A stretch of DNA of 64,000 bases from Xestospongia bergquistia (lineage: Eukaryota > Porifera > Demospongiae > Haplosclerida > Petrosiidae): positions 1,687,501-1,751,500 of the forward strand of contig OZ014425.1 in the NCBI GenBank assembly GCA_963965975.1, in the 5' to 3' direction. The translations under genes were made by a program, and so were the position numbers. Below the pieces are notes generated by a model. That model was not told the DNA's origin. It did not search any database and worked only from the letters and a program-made list of their open reading frames with translations. Shown piece after piece: positions 45,474-61,698 of this stretch (the first letter of the stretch is position 1; the number at the start of each line of letters is the position of its first letter).

Positions 45474-46912
45474 ATGAGTGGATCTTGTAGATTTCCAGAA
45501 GGAAGGAGATTAGATGGAGTATGTAATTTCATTTTGAGTAACGCAAAATTAAGATCACAAGCAAAAGATATTGTTGATGATTTTCTATCAACAAATAAAG
45601 GTCAACCATTATTATTATGTACAATAGCGTAGTGTTATGTTTAATTTAACAGATCTAGATGATGTGTCTTGGACAAGACCTCCTATTAGTCATGTCATCA
45701 ACACAAGGTTAGTCAATATAAAGTCATAACATTATTGATATGCCTATTTTAAGACCTGATTGTTCCTGGAGTGAAAAGTCTGAACTCTTAAAAGATGAGC
45801 TTGTTAAGCAAGTGACATCTCTTAAAAGACAAGTACTGATTAATGGACAGGATTTACACCAAAGAAAACATGGTTTAATGAAATTCATGAAATTAGTGAA
45901 GACAAACTCTTTGTTAGCTGCTGACTTGTTACACGAGGGCAAAGAAGGGGTGTCTGGTAGGCGTGGTCTCTGGATAAAACGGAAAAAAGTGAGATGCTGT
46001 ATGGTCACTAACGAACAGCAATGTACAGAAACAGCCGTGTTATATTCAAAATATTGCTTAGGACGTAAGAACTATATGGTACAATATTGAGAGTATAAGT
46101 GCTTTCTCTTTGTAGATATCGCTGCAGATAAACGTCAGGTATTATATCAGACTTGCATTGCATTGGACAGTGACACATTGTTGCGGTGTAATCGACCTGT
46201 ATTGGAGCTGTTACAGGATAAACCATATTGTCGTAAACATGCTTCAATGAAAATTGAGGTACATACTTGATAGCTAACTATTATGCATTTCTTGCAATAT
46301 TTTTATGTCCAGACTAAGACAAAGACAGCTATTAAACTTGCTCCTCCTGTTAGAGCAGGAGGACGAGGAGGAAAACGTAAAATCTCCCCAGGACGACAGA
46401 AAATCAAAGTAAGGATATTATCATGTTACTCAAAGACTTCCTGTCTGCTTGTGTCAGGAGGCAACTAAAAAATCAGTAGTATCTCAATCACCTTCTCTAA
46501 TTACACCACCTCTTCCTCCACCTCTACTTACACAATCTCTTCCACAACCTTTACCATTGCTACCTTCCCTTGGCCCTTCATGGAGTTCACCTGAAAGTGA
46601 AGAAGGTGAAGGTAAACACAGACAAGGTAAACCAAAGAGATGATGATAGACATGTGTTACAAATGGTATATATTATTAGAATATTCTTCTGAAGTAGGTC
46701 AAGGTCTCTCTCCAACTAAAATGATTCCTCCTTTGTTGTCACCTGCTAACCAAATGGGTGAAGCAAATGAGCAACTTCAATTGTTGCCTTTTTCTCCAGA
46801 CCCCACCCATCCACCTCCTCTCACTTTATCCACACCTCCTGTTCTCTTATTGCCCCCAGGACCAACCCTTGGTAGTTTCTTGGATGACAGCTCTTCAAGT
46901 GAAGATAAATAA
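45474..46912 (+). CDS. C3Hc3H zinc-finger protein, KANSL2/INO80D family
   Basis: Seven exons in phase (45474-45600, 45653-45707, 45754-46064, 46116-46258, 46313-46408, 46458-46611, 46698-46912) give about 366 residues. Two C3Hc3H zinc modules are visible: RCCMVTNEQQCTETAVLYSK then YCLGH, and TCIALDSDTLLRCNRP then PYCRKH. A degenerate N-terminal CRFPEGRRLDG echoes the first module of KANSL2/INO80D. A basic patch (GGRGGKRKISPGRQKIK) and a Pro/Leu-rich acidic tail follow. The family comprises chromatin-complex subunits: KANSL2 in NSL, INO80D in INO80. I cannot decide which; the gene is shorter than either human protein. An alternative donor at 46626 would add five codons in the same phase. Confidence 0.75.
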
Positions 46913-47095
46913 TCATATTTGATTTATATGTACAGTATATTATTGTGTGACTTTGAATTATATCTGGATGATTCTAGTGAATCAATAAAGTAATTAAAAC
47001 AAGGCCAATATGGCCAAACAAAAACAGTGATAATATTCTTGCTACAGTTGATATAATAAACTTTATATAATAATTATAAATAACAATATTTACTA

Positions 47096-48685
47096 TTAAT
47101 GTACTACAGTGGATAGCTGAATACGAGAAGAGTTTGCATACACTCTGCCAGTACATTTGTTCTTATAACCTTCAATTTCATGTTGAAGTGAGAGGGCCTT
47201 CAAAGCAAGCCGAGCTTTTACTCCTTTCAGTCGATCAACTTCCTGCTGTAATCCTGATAGCACATCTAGTTTGCGTTGGCGACAGTGCTTTGCAGCCATC
47301 TTGTTCTTGCCTCTCTTACGAATGGCTTTCATCTGGTCTTTGTCTCTCTCTGAAACAGTATTGGAATCTAAAATTTTCTTGAATTCATAAAACGGCATTT
47401 TGATAATGTCTGTCTTGTTTAATCCGATGACTGTATTTGGCATATCAGGTGACCCCAAGTCTTTGGAAAACTCGCTGTCAGGATAGTCTGTAGTGATACT
47501 ACTGGTTGGACTTGGGATAGGGTAAGTGGGAGATGGGGATGAACTACGTTGATCTGTTTGTGATCCTCTGTCAGTGTTATGTACAAAGTCATTACTCCAT
47601 CCACCACCACCTAATCCTTCACTAGTGGCTAAAGTGATAGAATAGTCTGATAAAGTTTGTGGTTTTGTATACAAGTCTGTTAATAAATGGTTGCCATGAG
47701 GTTTTGCTAAGTTCATAAAGGTTGTAGGAGTTGCCATCATGTTACTTGTTGGCGTAAACTCTCCTGTAGTTGAACCAATAGTTCTATGAGGTAGACTAGG
47801 TAAGTTGCTTAAATCAATAAATGATTTTGTGTCTTTGTTATCGTTTTGAATCATTGAGCATATCAATTCAAGATCACTATTGCTGTGTAAATCACCGTTA
47901 ATGAGAGAAGATGGTTCAAGAGAAGGTAATGGATTAGTCACATGGTAGTCATGTGACCTTGTAGCTAGTGTAGTGGATGATGACATAGATGAAACTGGAC
48001 TAGGTGAGTGGACAGGAGAAGTATAATGGGGAGAGAAAGATACAAGTGGAGTGGGATTACAGATGGGAGGGGAGGTAAATGGAAGATCATAAACACTATC
48101 AATATCTGAACAAGATGTAACAGGAAGATGAGCTTCACTTGCTTCCATGGCAACACCTTGGTCTAGTTCAAAGAGTTCGTCAACTAGAGATACACCATTG
48201 GCCATAAAGACATCTCCTTCACCGATCATATCGAGAGGGAAAAAGCCATCCAGGCCTGTAGTGTTAATAACATTTAGAGGGATGCTACTGCTGTCAGCCA
48301 GACTTGGATCAACGTCTCGTTGAAGGGCACTATCTTCGTCTTCAAAACAATCTATATACAGAATAATAAAAACGGTAATGCCAGTCCATATATCACACAC
48401 AAAAAGTTATTCAAAAATAGTCTGTTATCGCACAACTTTACCTTCAAAGCCTTCGTCCTCTTCTCCACCAGCTTCTCTATCAAGTTTGATTTCTGGTAAC
48501 AAGTTTATGCCTGGCGAAGGAGAAAGATCGTTCAAATTGAAATACAAGTCAGGGATGTCGTTTGAAGTCTCTTTAACTGTATCTAACAGAGAGGTTAATA
48601 TATCCTCGTCGTGTAGATAAAGTGGAAATACTTCTGCAGACTCCATTTCAAGCCTTTTTAAAGAATTTATTTGTGAAGTCACCAC
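47096..48685 (-). CDS. CNC-bZIP transcription factor, NFE2/NRF-like
   Basis: Two exons (48442-48685 and 47096-48351, phase 1 junction D-C-F-E) give about 499 residues. The C-terminus has a CNC-type region (MPFYEFKKILDSN...SERDKDQMKAIRKRGKNK) continuous with a basic domain MAAKHCRQRKLDVL and a short leucine zipper (LQQEVDRLKGVKARLALKAL). NFE2/NRF proteins have RGKNKVAAQNCRKRKL, so the assignment is firm. They bind antioxidant/MARE elements with small Maf partners. The N-terminus is acidic (DEDILTSLLD, EEDEGFEG) and Ser/Pro-rich mid-region follows. I see no ETGE or DLG Keap1 degron. Met1 (48685) or Met14 (48646) may be the start. The gene converges on the C3Hc3H gene with 183 bp between stops. 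Confidence 0.88.
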
Positions 48686-48881
48686 TTGACTTAAAATCCT
48701 GAGTCATTCTCATAACGCCAATCCTTTTTATACAGCCTGTTTCTATTTTTAGAAGTAACGTCATTATAACGTAATTCTAAAAATAGAACTACTATTTTTA
48801 TGGTTTTGTTCCTATTTTAGTGTCAAATACCACGGAAATTAAATTAAGATCACGAGAACATGTTACTAAAAATAGCATAAC
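48686..48881. promoter_or_regulatory. Spacer between CNC-bZIP start and separase 3' end
   Basis: 196 bp. It contains near-palindromic copies of CTATTTTTAGAA and TTCTAAAAATAGAACTA (near 48747 and 48776) surrounding GTAACGTCATTATAACGT. ACGTCA is a CREB/ATF half-site core, an attractive candidate regulatory site for the bZIP gene (inference). The separase terminator must also be here. Confidence 0.4.
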
Positions 48882-51800
48882 TTATTTACTATACACAGGT
48901 AACCCATAAACAACAGGACTGGCTCCGATAAGATACTTAAGTTTACAGCTCCCACGAGCTTGAGTCATATGGTATAGTAAATCATCATGAGTTCTTTGCA
49001 AGCTATCAGGTTCTGTGAGCCAGTTTTTGACAAGACTTGTACAAAACCGATCGATATCTTGATCTGTAACATCCCATAAATTAGCTACAAGGAAAGGACT
49101 AAATAAGACAGATAAAAACAAAAAAAGTAAACATTTCTTTTTCTACTACTTACCAACCAGACACAAGAAAATTTAAAGCCATACCCTGTGGATCCAACAT
49201 ACCTATCATCTTAAAGAGCGAAAGGGAAATTGAAGGCATAGTTATTAAACATAATATGTACCTGTAATTTCCCAGAGCTACATCCCATTTGTAACACAGT
49301 AGCACGAGTGTTGAGTTCTTGTAATCTCTGATCACTACCTAAGTATTCTCTGGCCTTACCATGACCGCAATATCTAAAACAATATTAAAATTAACAGCAC
49401 TACAACAAAGTTATCATACATAAATGTGTCGTGGTCCTTTAGTCCGTGAACAAATTCTTCTGTTGTGGGGCATCGTCCAACTACACCACTCCAACCAGTT
49501 TCTCTACTAAACCAAGTTGCAAATGCCTTTTCAGTATTACAAAGATCTCCAGATGGATTGATCATGTAATATGTACAATGAGGATCAATATGCGTTTGAC
49601 TTTTAGCTTTGTGTAGGAGTATGTGGGCAGATAAAAAAGAGAGAGAGGGCATTCGAGTCACTAATTGATTATATAGTAATGGTATATTTTCAAAAGGAAG
49701 TGTTTGAAGAGGATGTGACAGTGAAAGAATGAGAGGATGGGATACAGAGGGTGGAATTTGAGCTACCCTGTCATTAATTAGATGCATGACCTAAAGAGAT
49801 AGATATTTAAGCTGGTATGTAATGATAATGTACACTGACTTTAGTGATTGTAGAACTATCTCTTTTATCCATCAAAGAATGTAAAACAGTGTTTATTTCT
49901 TGAGTTGTCAACTCTTGTGCCGCACATACTAAGAGTTCTGCCCATGTGTTGCTATTATACACACCATATTGACTCAATAGAGTGGCAAGATCAGAAGAAA
50001 AAGATGGAATAGTTGATTGTAATAGAAACCTCCATTCTTTTAGCCAAGTTGACTGTATTTTTGACAATAAATTCTACAAAAAATGAACATGTGAATCTAC
50101 CTCTTATGCTGCTAGTATCATGTTCCATTACAGTCCATTATGTAATAGTTTAAACAGAGGGTACATTTGAGGTACAGCTTATGGTAACAATATCCATTTA
50201 TGAACATGTAAATGCATTTTTGGCATACATACAGATATGGGCTTTGGCTGTGTATTCATAGTTGTTTTAGTACATATCTCAATACATACATGTACATAAC
50301 AACCACAACCCCTGCTTACATATACACGCAAAACACAAGTCATGAATATTATTTGACTATGTCACCTTAAGTTGCTTGTCTAATTGTCTTCTTTTTGTCC
50401 ACCATTGTCGTTTGTCTGTTAAAGTAGTACTGGTAGAACTAGCTGTCATAATATCATTAAACTCCTCTATTAAGTAGCATGTCTTAGAGTCAGGTGACTA
50501 TAGAGAGGAGAGAGTACACATATCATGTGATATTGTGAACGAAGCCTTCTATATATTACATGTGTGTGTGTGTCAACAAACATCTTTATTGTTCACAATG
50601 TCATTGTTACAAATCGTCTTCAAAAGAATGCAGAATAAATGCATATCACATAACATAGGTCAAGCATCATTATCTCTATCGTTAACTACATTGTTAACTT
50701 CACTAGTATTAAAATACAAAATGTTCTTTTCATGGGAATGTTCATGGGATCTGACACTTTGTGGTAACTGCCACAGGAGGAAATACTACCAGATCATCAA
50801 ACATGTTATTGTTATGATAAATGTAAGTAGACAACTGGAAAATATAATATTACATGAGAACACAATGTTTTGATCAAACAAACAATGTTATTAATATTTG
50901 TAATAGAATCATGCTATCCACTATACATAACTATTGGAAAAATTCTAATTGATGATAACTGCTATCTGATAAAATAATTTCCAGCTGACAATTGTCCAAA
51001 CTTATTTAAGCAAACAACCTGTTTACGTGATGTCAGTATAACTGCCAATAACATACTGATATTCAGTTAACTTCTTTAGGGTTTCATTTGTCAATTAGTA
51101 ACCTAACATGTAACATTTTATACAAACACATGTGTACTATATAACCTAATAAACTTTCACTACCTCACTAGCAGATGAGATTGGTATCTTTACTATCACA
51201 TTCTCTCTCCCATTTCTCACTCTCACGATGACCAACACTTTTTCCTTCTCCACTCTCTCAATCAAGTGTACACTACAGTAAATCCAATCTTCAGGGAGAG
51301 TAGCAATCAAGTGTTGTGTATAGGCCAATGGCAAGGGGTGTGGTAATGGATATAGTATTGATCTAGCCTTGAATAGTGGAGTAGTGTAAGAAGTGTAGGA
51401 AGAGGAAGTGAGGGTGGACAACATGTTTGATACAATAGATTTAGATGAGGAGCTGTTTTGTTCTCTCCTAAATATAAAACAATAAAAAAAATATATATTA
51501 TATAAAATCATGACTACCTTATTTTCTTGCCAAACCAGTATACAGTCTCTAGATTAAGAGTAACAGATGAAGACAAGAGGAAAAAATGGCTAGCCAGATC
51601 ACTCCGCCAAACTGATAGACATGTTCCTAGCAACTGATAAACATCTCGTATAAGTATGGCTGATAATGTGAGTGGAGACAAGTATTGACATGCTGTGAAG
51701 AGATGAGAGAGAAGAGGTTCAAGATCTTTGGGAATTGATTGATTTAGCAAAGCCATTTTCCCTTGTTTAAGACACGTTTCCTTATCATCATCTTCATCAC

Positions 51801-53642
51801 TGTCACTGGCAATTCTTCTAGCTCGAGTCCGTTTCTTTTTCTTGGTATGTCCACTCAAATCATTAGTAGTCTTTTTCGTTACATGAGATGTGCGACCAAT
51901 ACCTTGCCAAATGTCATTACCTAATGTTGGATGTGTTTGATGAAGACTTAACAAGACAGCTTTGGACATGGCAAAGTGTAATGCAGCTAATGGTACTCTT
52001 AATGTGGCTAAGTGAGTATACTGGTCTATATTCAATTGTTCATGACCCACTTCAATAGCTTCTGTTAGTTTAGACAAAGCCAATAGTACAGTCACTTTTA
52101 GATATCTACTCCACACAACATAAGGTAACACTATTTCATTATACAAGGTGTTGTCAATTTGCTTTTTCCTTCTCTTCCCTGACTTAGTAGTCGTTTTACA
52201 GCTCACAAACTGATGTATTTCTTCTTGTACTTTATCCCATCCATTAGTTAACAGGTGGTTCATGTGATCCAAAAGTATGAGAACAGTACTAGTATTATTA
52301 CAACTGAGTTCATGTTGACTAGTTACAACAAGAAGAGACAGAGATAGGATATACTGGTGGGTGTGGTTAAAAGGTCTTTCTGTAGTACTTATAGTGAGAT
52401 GTTTCATGCTTGCTATAAGGCTGCTTTCATTGTCTTCTTGTTGCAACAATGTCATCATTTCACACTCCATACCTAACACCTGACTAGCTTCAGTAACACA
52501 ACCATGTGTTGATGAAAAATCAGTCATTAAGTCTTTAATTTTGGCTAGTTGTAAAAGAAACTCAGCATACCTACATGTACAAGTAAACAAGGTAAATACA
52601 TGTAAACATAACTTTAGGTTACAACTGACCACAATGTTAGATGTAATCTCTTTGACAACTCCAATCCTTCTTTAGTGAAATGTTCTGACTCTTTTCCCAT
52701 GCCATGAGCAAGATAGAGCTGAGCTACTCTAAGGAGAGATTCTAACAACATCAATACCAGCTCCCATGTTTTATAAGATGGTGTATATAATAGCAGTTTA
52801 GTACGTGGTTCTTCTTCAGCGTCATCGACTAACATTGCTTCATCTAAATTTGTATTACTTGGTTCTGGGTGTGGTTGGTGAGGGTGGTCTTTATGTAATA
52901 GGCTGTATGTTAGGCCTCGAGTCAATTTAAGTGCATCGAGCGCTGTCTCTAAATCTGTTAGTCTCAATGACTTACAGGAATAATTTCCAATTAAGTCTTG
53001 GCAAGGACATCTTTCTAAACCACATCCTTTATATTCTGTATCACTGCTACTATTACTTATGTACGTTAAAAAGTCATCATTGTTAGAAAGTGGTTTTCCC
53101 AAACACTGTAGATAATGTGATGTGAGGATAGCACTTGAAGCTATCAAGTGATGAACATATGTAAATTGAAGCGTGAGGACAGAATGAGACAAGACATGAC
53201 ACAAGTGAGTATGACATTCTTCCACCTACAGTGTACATAATGATAATATGATGATTATTATTGACAATTTTATCTACCTTTCCACTTTGTAGGAGAAAAG
53301 CAGCCAAAGCTAATTTACATTGTAAGTAAGCCACATACTCCTTCTCATTGCCATCAATGGACTCCTTCTGTTCACTCTTTTGAGCAAATTTTGTCACTAA
53401 AGACAAGTCCTCACTGGTCATATATTTTACACCATATACTGCTAATATTACTTGTACTTTTATAACTAATCCCTGACATAATATTACAGGATCACTTTGA
53501 TTACACCATAAAGAGAGAGAGATAAGAAGGTTTAGAGTTTTGAGAGTCAAATGAGGCAAAAGAAGAGCATGAGTGAAAGAAGCACAGAGGAGAAGATGAT
53601 TTAGGGTAGAAGAAAAGTCAAGAAAACATTTCTTATAGTTAG

Positions 53643-53693
<51 letters not shown>

Positions 53694-56497
53694 AAAGGGA
53701 ATATCTGACTACTTATATTGTTCAAACTAACTTGATTGATTTTATTTTGTTGAATATTTAGCCATGTTTTACTCCAATAATCAATAGCAGTAGTTAAAGT
53801 TAACGCACAATCTTGACATTTCTCAACAGTTGGACATTGGTCCAGTGAGCCACTACAGACAATACACAAATGATATATCACATACGTAGTAAAGTTACAT
53901 GTTAGATACATTTAGGACTGAATCAACAAATCATTCAGCTACTATATCATATATAAGAATGTGTACATATATAATACAGGTAAATTACCTAACATGAGCT
54001 TCATGTAGACATATTCCCTTCCATAAATAGGCCAAGCCCAATAGATCAAATGTCAGACAAGACTCTTCACTACAGCTAGATTCACTAACTAGTGACTCAA
54101 GACTTTTAACAGCATCAGATAGACTATGAAAAGAGGTGTGGTCAGTGTTATTGTTAAACCTATGATGGAGTGAAGCTTGCTTGATCAAAATCCAGGCATA
54201 CTCATGTGTCGAGTGCGAGGAGAGAGAGAGCAGTTGATTAATTACAGTTAATTGCCAGTCATCTGTCTTCTGTTTAACAAGTTCATATGTCTTGAGTTCT
54301 TCTTGTAAGCATAATAATTTCAGTGCGTTGTCATGACAACCACTCAACAGATCATACGATGTCCTTTAAAAGTTAAAAAGAAAGTATATAAAAAGAATTA
54401 AACAAACTGTCAATTACTTGTTGATCAACTCTTTATTAGAGCAACCTCCTCTCTTTCTCATAAGACACTTTGCCTTCACGAACTGTGAAATAAAAAAGGA
54501 AATTTCCTTCTTGTCTGATGAAAATGACATAATTAACTTTGATATGGTTTCCATGACAACTTCATATTGTTCTGAATTAAGCAGACACTCAATAAGCAGG
54601 CTGTATTTCTTGGAGAGTCTTACCTATGTAACATAATAACTACATCATTGTAAGAGTACATAATGAAGTTCATAAGTACAAACTAAGTTAGAATGTTAGT
54701 AAACTTTAAATGTTGTTATATCATTCTACTAAGTAACCAGAATGTTGTTAGTTTAACTTAAATGTACATCAGTATAACAGTACATTAGACTAAACAGTGA
54801 AAAGAAAATTTAGAACACTTGTTCTAGTCCCATGTTAATACTTTGGTGTATTATCTATACTAAAGGCTGATTCTAACACTATAACAATATGTAGTGTATT
54901 ACCTCTTGTGTTTTGTCTTTGTTTTGTAGTTGACAGTAATAATCTAACTGACTACAAGCTATTTGAAGTATTGGAACAGCATCATAAGGCAAACCCATTT
55001 GATGAAGCGCCAGACCAAGATTGTATGCGCTCACGCCAATCCAGTGATATTCCTTTACAGGTAATGAGTGGGCGGAGTCTAATATATCACACGATTCACG
55101 TAGTAGAGGTAGACATTCAGTGACAAGATTAGCTTTTGGATCATTGTCATGGTTACTCATCAATAACTCCAGTAAGACATCAGTAAGTATATTCATTGCT
55201 GATAGCTGTCTTGACTTTCCGGATACTTTGATGGTATCAGTGGGTGTGGTCTGGACTTGTACTTTTATTAAAGTATCCACACATTGAATATAAAATAGAA
55301 CAAGGGATTTAAGTGGCTGGAATGAATTAGATTGGATCAGACAAACTCCCTTATTAGACTTCTGTACATTTCGTATCATTGTTGTAATGGTCTCAATACT
55401 TTCCAAAAGTGGAGAGAGTTGTTGAGGAAGAGAAGATAGATCAACATGTGGTATCATAGAAACGGAGAGTGTTAGTTGATCTTGGAAGTGAGACAAGGTA
55501 GGAGAGAGAAGTTCTAATCTTAACTTATAAAGTGTTACCAATAAATCATGTAATGAGTGTTCTTTTACTGAACAGAATTGTTCATGAGACAATCTGAAGT
55601 CATCAATCAAATTGATATAACTTTTAACGTCCTTTTGACTAGTATGGTTGTCATGACGACTAGCCAGTAGCAACCAGTCCAATGTAAGCGTAAAGGACTG
55701 ACATTCTCGTGGAAGGTAGCCTGCTAAAGCATCCAACATATGACTATTATGAAGGAGAGATTGATGAAACTCGTGGAGTGTAGACTGACTCTTTTTCCCA
55801 TTACATTCAGCCCTAATAAACAATGCATCAGTTTTAATAGCTCGCTCTATGGCCACTAACATCTGAGATGGTATACAAAGAAGAGTTTCAATTGAAGAAT
55901 GACGTAAGGTAAGTGCTTCTTTTGATCTTTGTTTATGTTTAGTTCCTCCTTCTAGACTAATTGCAGCTTTCCATAATATGTCTACTACACCTTTTAACAG
56001 ACTATCTGCTTCTTGTTTCCGTCTCTTATCTTTATGAACTGTAACCAGCCTCTCTTTTAAAATATTGAAACAGCGTATGACAGTATCTATTTCAATCACT
56101 TTCATGGCTTGGTTAGCCAAATGGAGAAGGAGTTTCTCAAAACTAAATATCCCCAATTTGCTGTCATCAACATTGGGCTGGTTTTGCAATAATGTTACAC
56201 ATACCTCAGCCATTTCAAATAAAATACTGCTGTGAGTAGTTGTAGGTAGCTGTTGTATGATAAGCTTTAAACATTTTAGAGCAAACAGTTCATACTTCGA
56301 GACATCACTTGTTCTGGTAGTTTCTTTACGTCTTTTGTTGGTGCTTTGTAATGGATAAAGATACGCCTGAATACAACAAAGATACAAAATGTAAATTAAA
56401 TAAAATCACAAAAAATGAGTACCTTTAAATCAGAGACTATCTCTTCTAATGTCTTGTCTTCCTTGATTGTTTTTAAGATTCTCTCTCCCTCCATCAT
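48882..56497 (-). CDS. ESPL1: Separase (separin), cohesin-cleaving cysteine protease
   Basis: Fifteen exons in phase, from MMEGERILKTIK at 56497 to the stop at 48882, about 1,893 residues (human 2,120). Separase cleaves the cohesin kleisin at anaphase onset and is held by securin. Most of the protein is helical repeat superstructure (56366 to about 50366). The C-terminal clan CD protease domain carries the catalytic His in YCGHG (exon 49262-49373) and catalytic Cys in MGCSSG at that exon's end, followed by GMLDPQGMALNFLVSGCPFLVANLWDVTDQDIDR. An acidic/basic linker (IASDSDEDDDKE, KKKKRTRAR) is near 51770-51850. Exon limits from the 5' end: 56423, 54903-56366, 54418-54623, 53989-54363, 53732-53852, 53278-53643, 52630-53225, 51518-52570, 51164-51467, 50366-50497, 49840-50073, 49420-49790, 49262-49373, 49154-49209, 48882-49098. 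Confidence 0.92.
50498..51163 (-). other. Separase intron 9
   Basis: A 666-bp intron, long for this gene. A plus-strand open frame at 50535-50873 covers about half of it but shows no recognisable domain and is AT-driven. I see no gene here. Confidence 0.5.
53646..53695. repeat. (AG)n microsatellite at a separase splice acceptor
   Basis: On the transcribed strand this is about 24 CT units, ending directly in CAG|TCTAACTATAAG at the start of exon 6 (53643). The repeat itself is the polypyrimidine tract of that intron. Confidence 0.9.
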
Positions 56498-56677
56498 GAA
56501 TTTTTCCCGCGTAAACTTATTTAATATTCATATTTTAGTAATTAAGTTAATTAAAATGGGCCGAGCGGACTAGACTAGTGAGAGAGAGAGAAGTTGATAA
56601 AAATTGAAAGTAGGCGGTAGAGCTAATTCTAGAGAAGTCTTTTGTTACTAACTAGAGAAAAGGCTCCTAGGAGGAGT
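56498..56677. promoter_or_regulatory. Divergent promoter separase / CLASP
   Basis: Only 180 bp lie between the opposite start codons. TTTCCCGCG directly upstream of the separase ATG (56508-56516) resembles an E2F/DP site (TTTSSCGC), fitting cell-cycle expression. GGGCCGAGCGGAC is near 56557 and a GAGA run at 56579-56591. Functional assignment is inference. Confidence 0.65.

Positions 56678-61698
<5,021 letters not shown>

Noticed and set aside
47134..48620. Plus-strand open frames opposite the CNC-bZIP gene
   Set aside because: They mirror the Ser/Pro-rich coding exon and have no recognisable product.
50535..50873. 112-codon plus-strand open frame inside separase intron 9
   Set aside because: It is a low-complexity AT-driven frame within a well-defined intron, with no domain.
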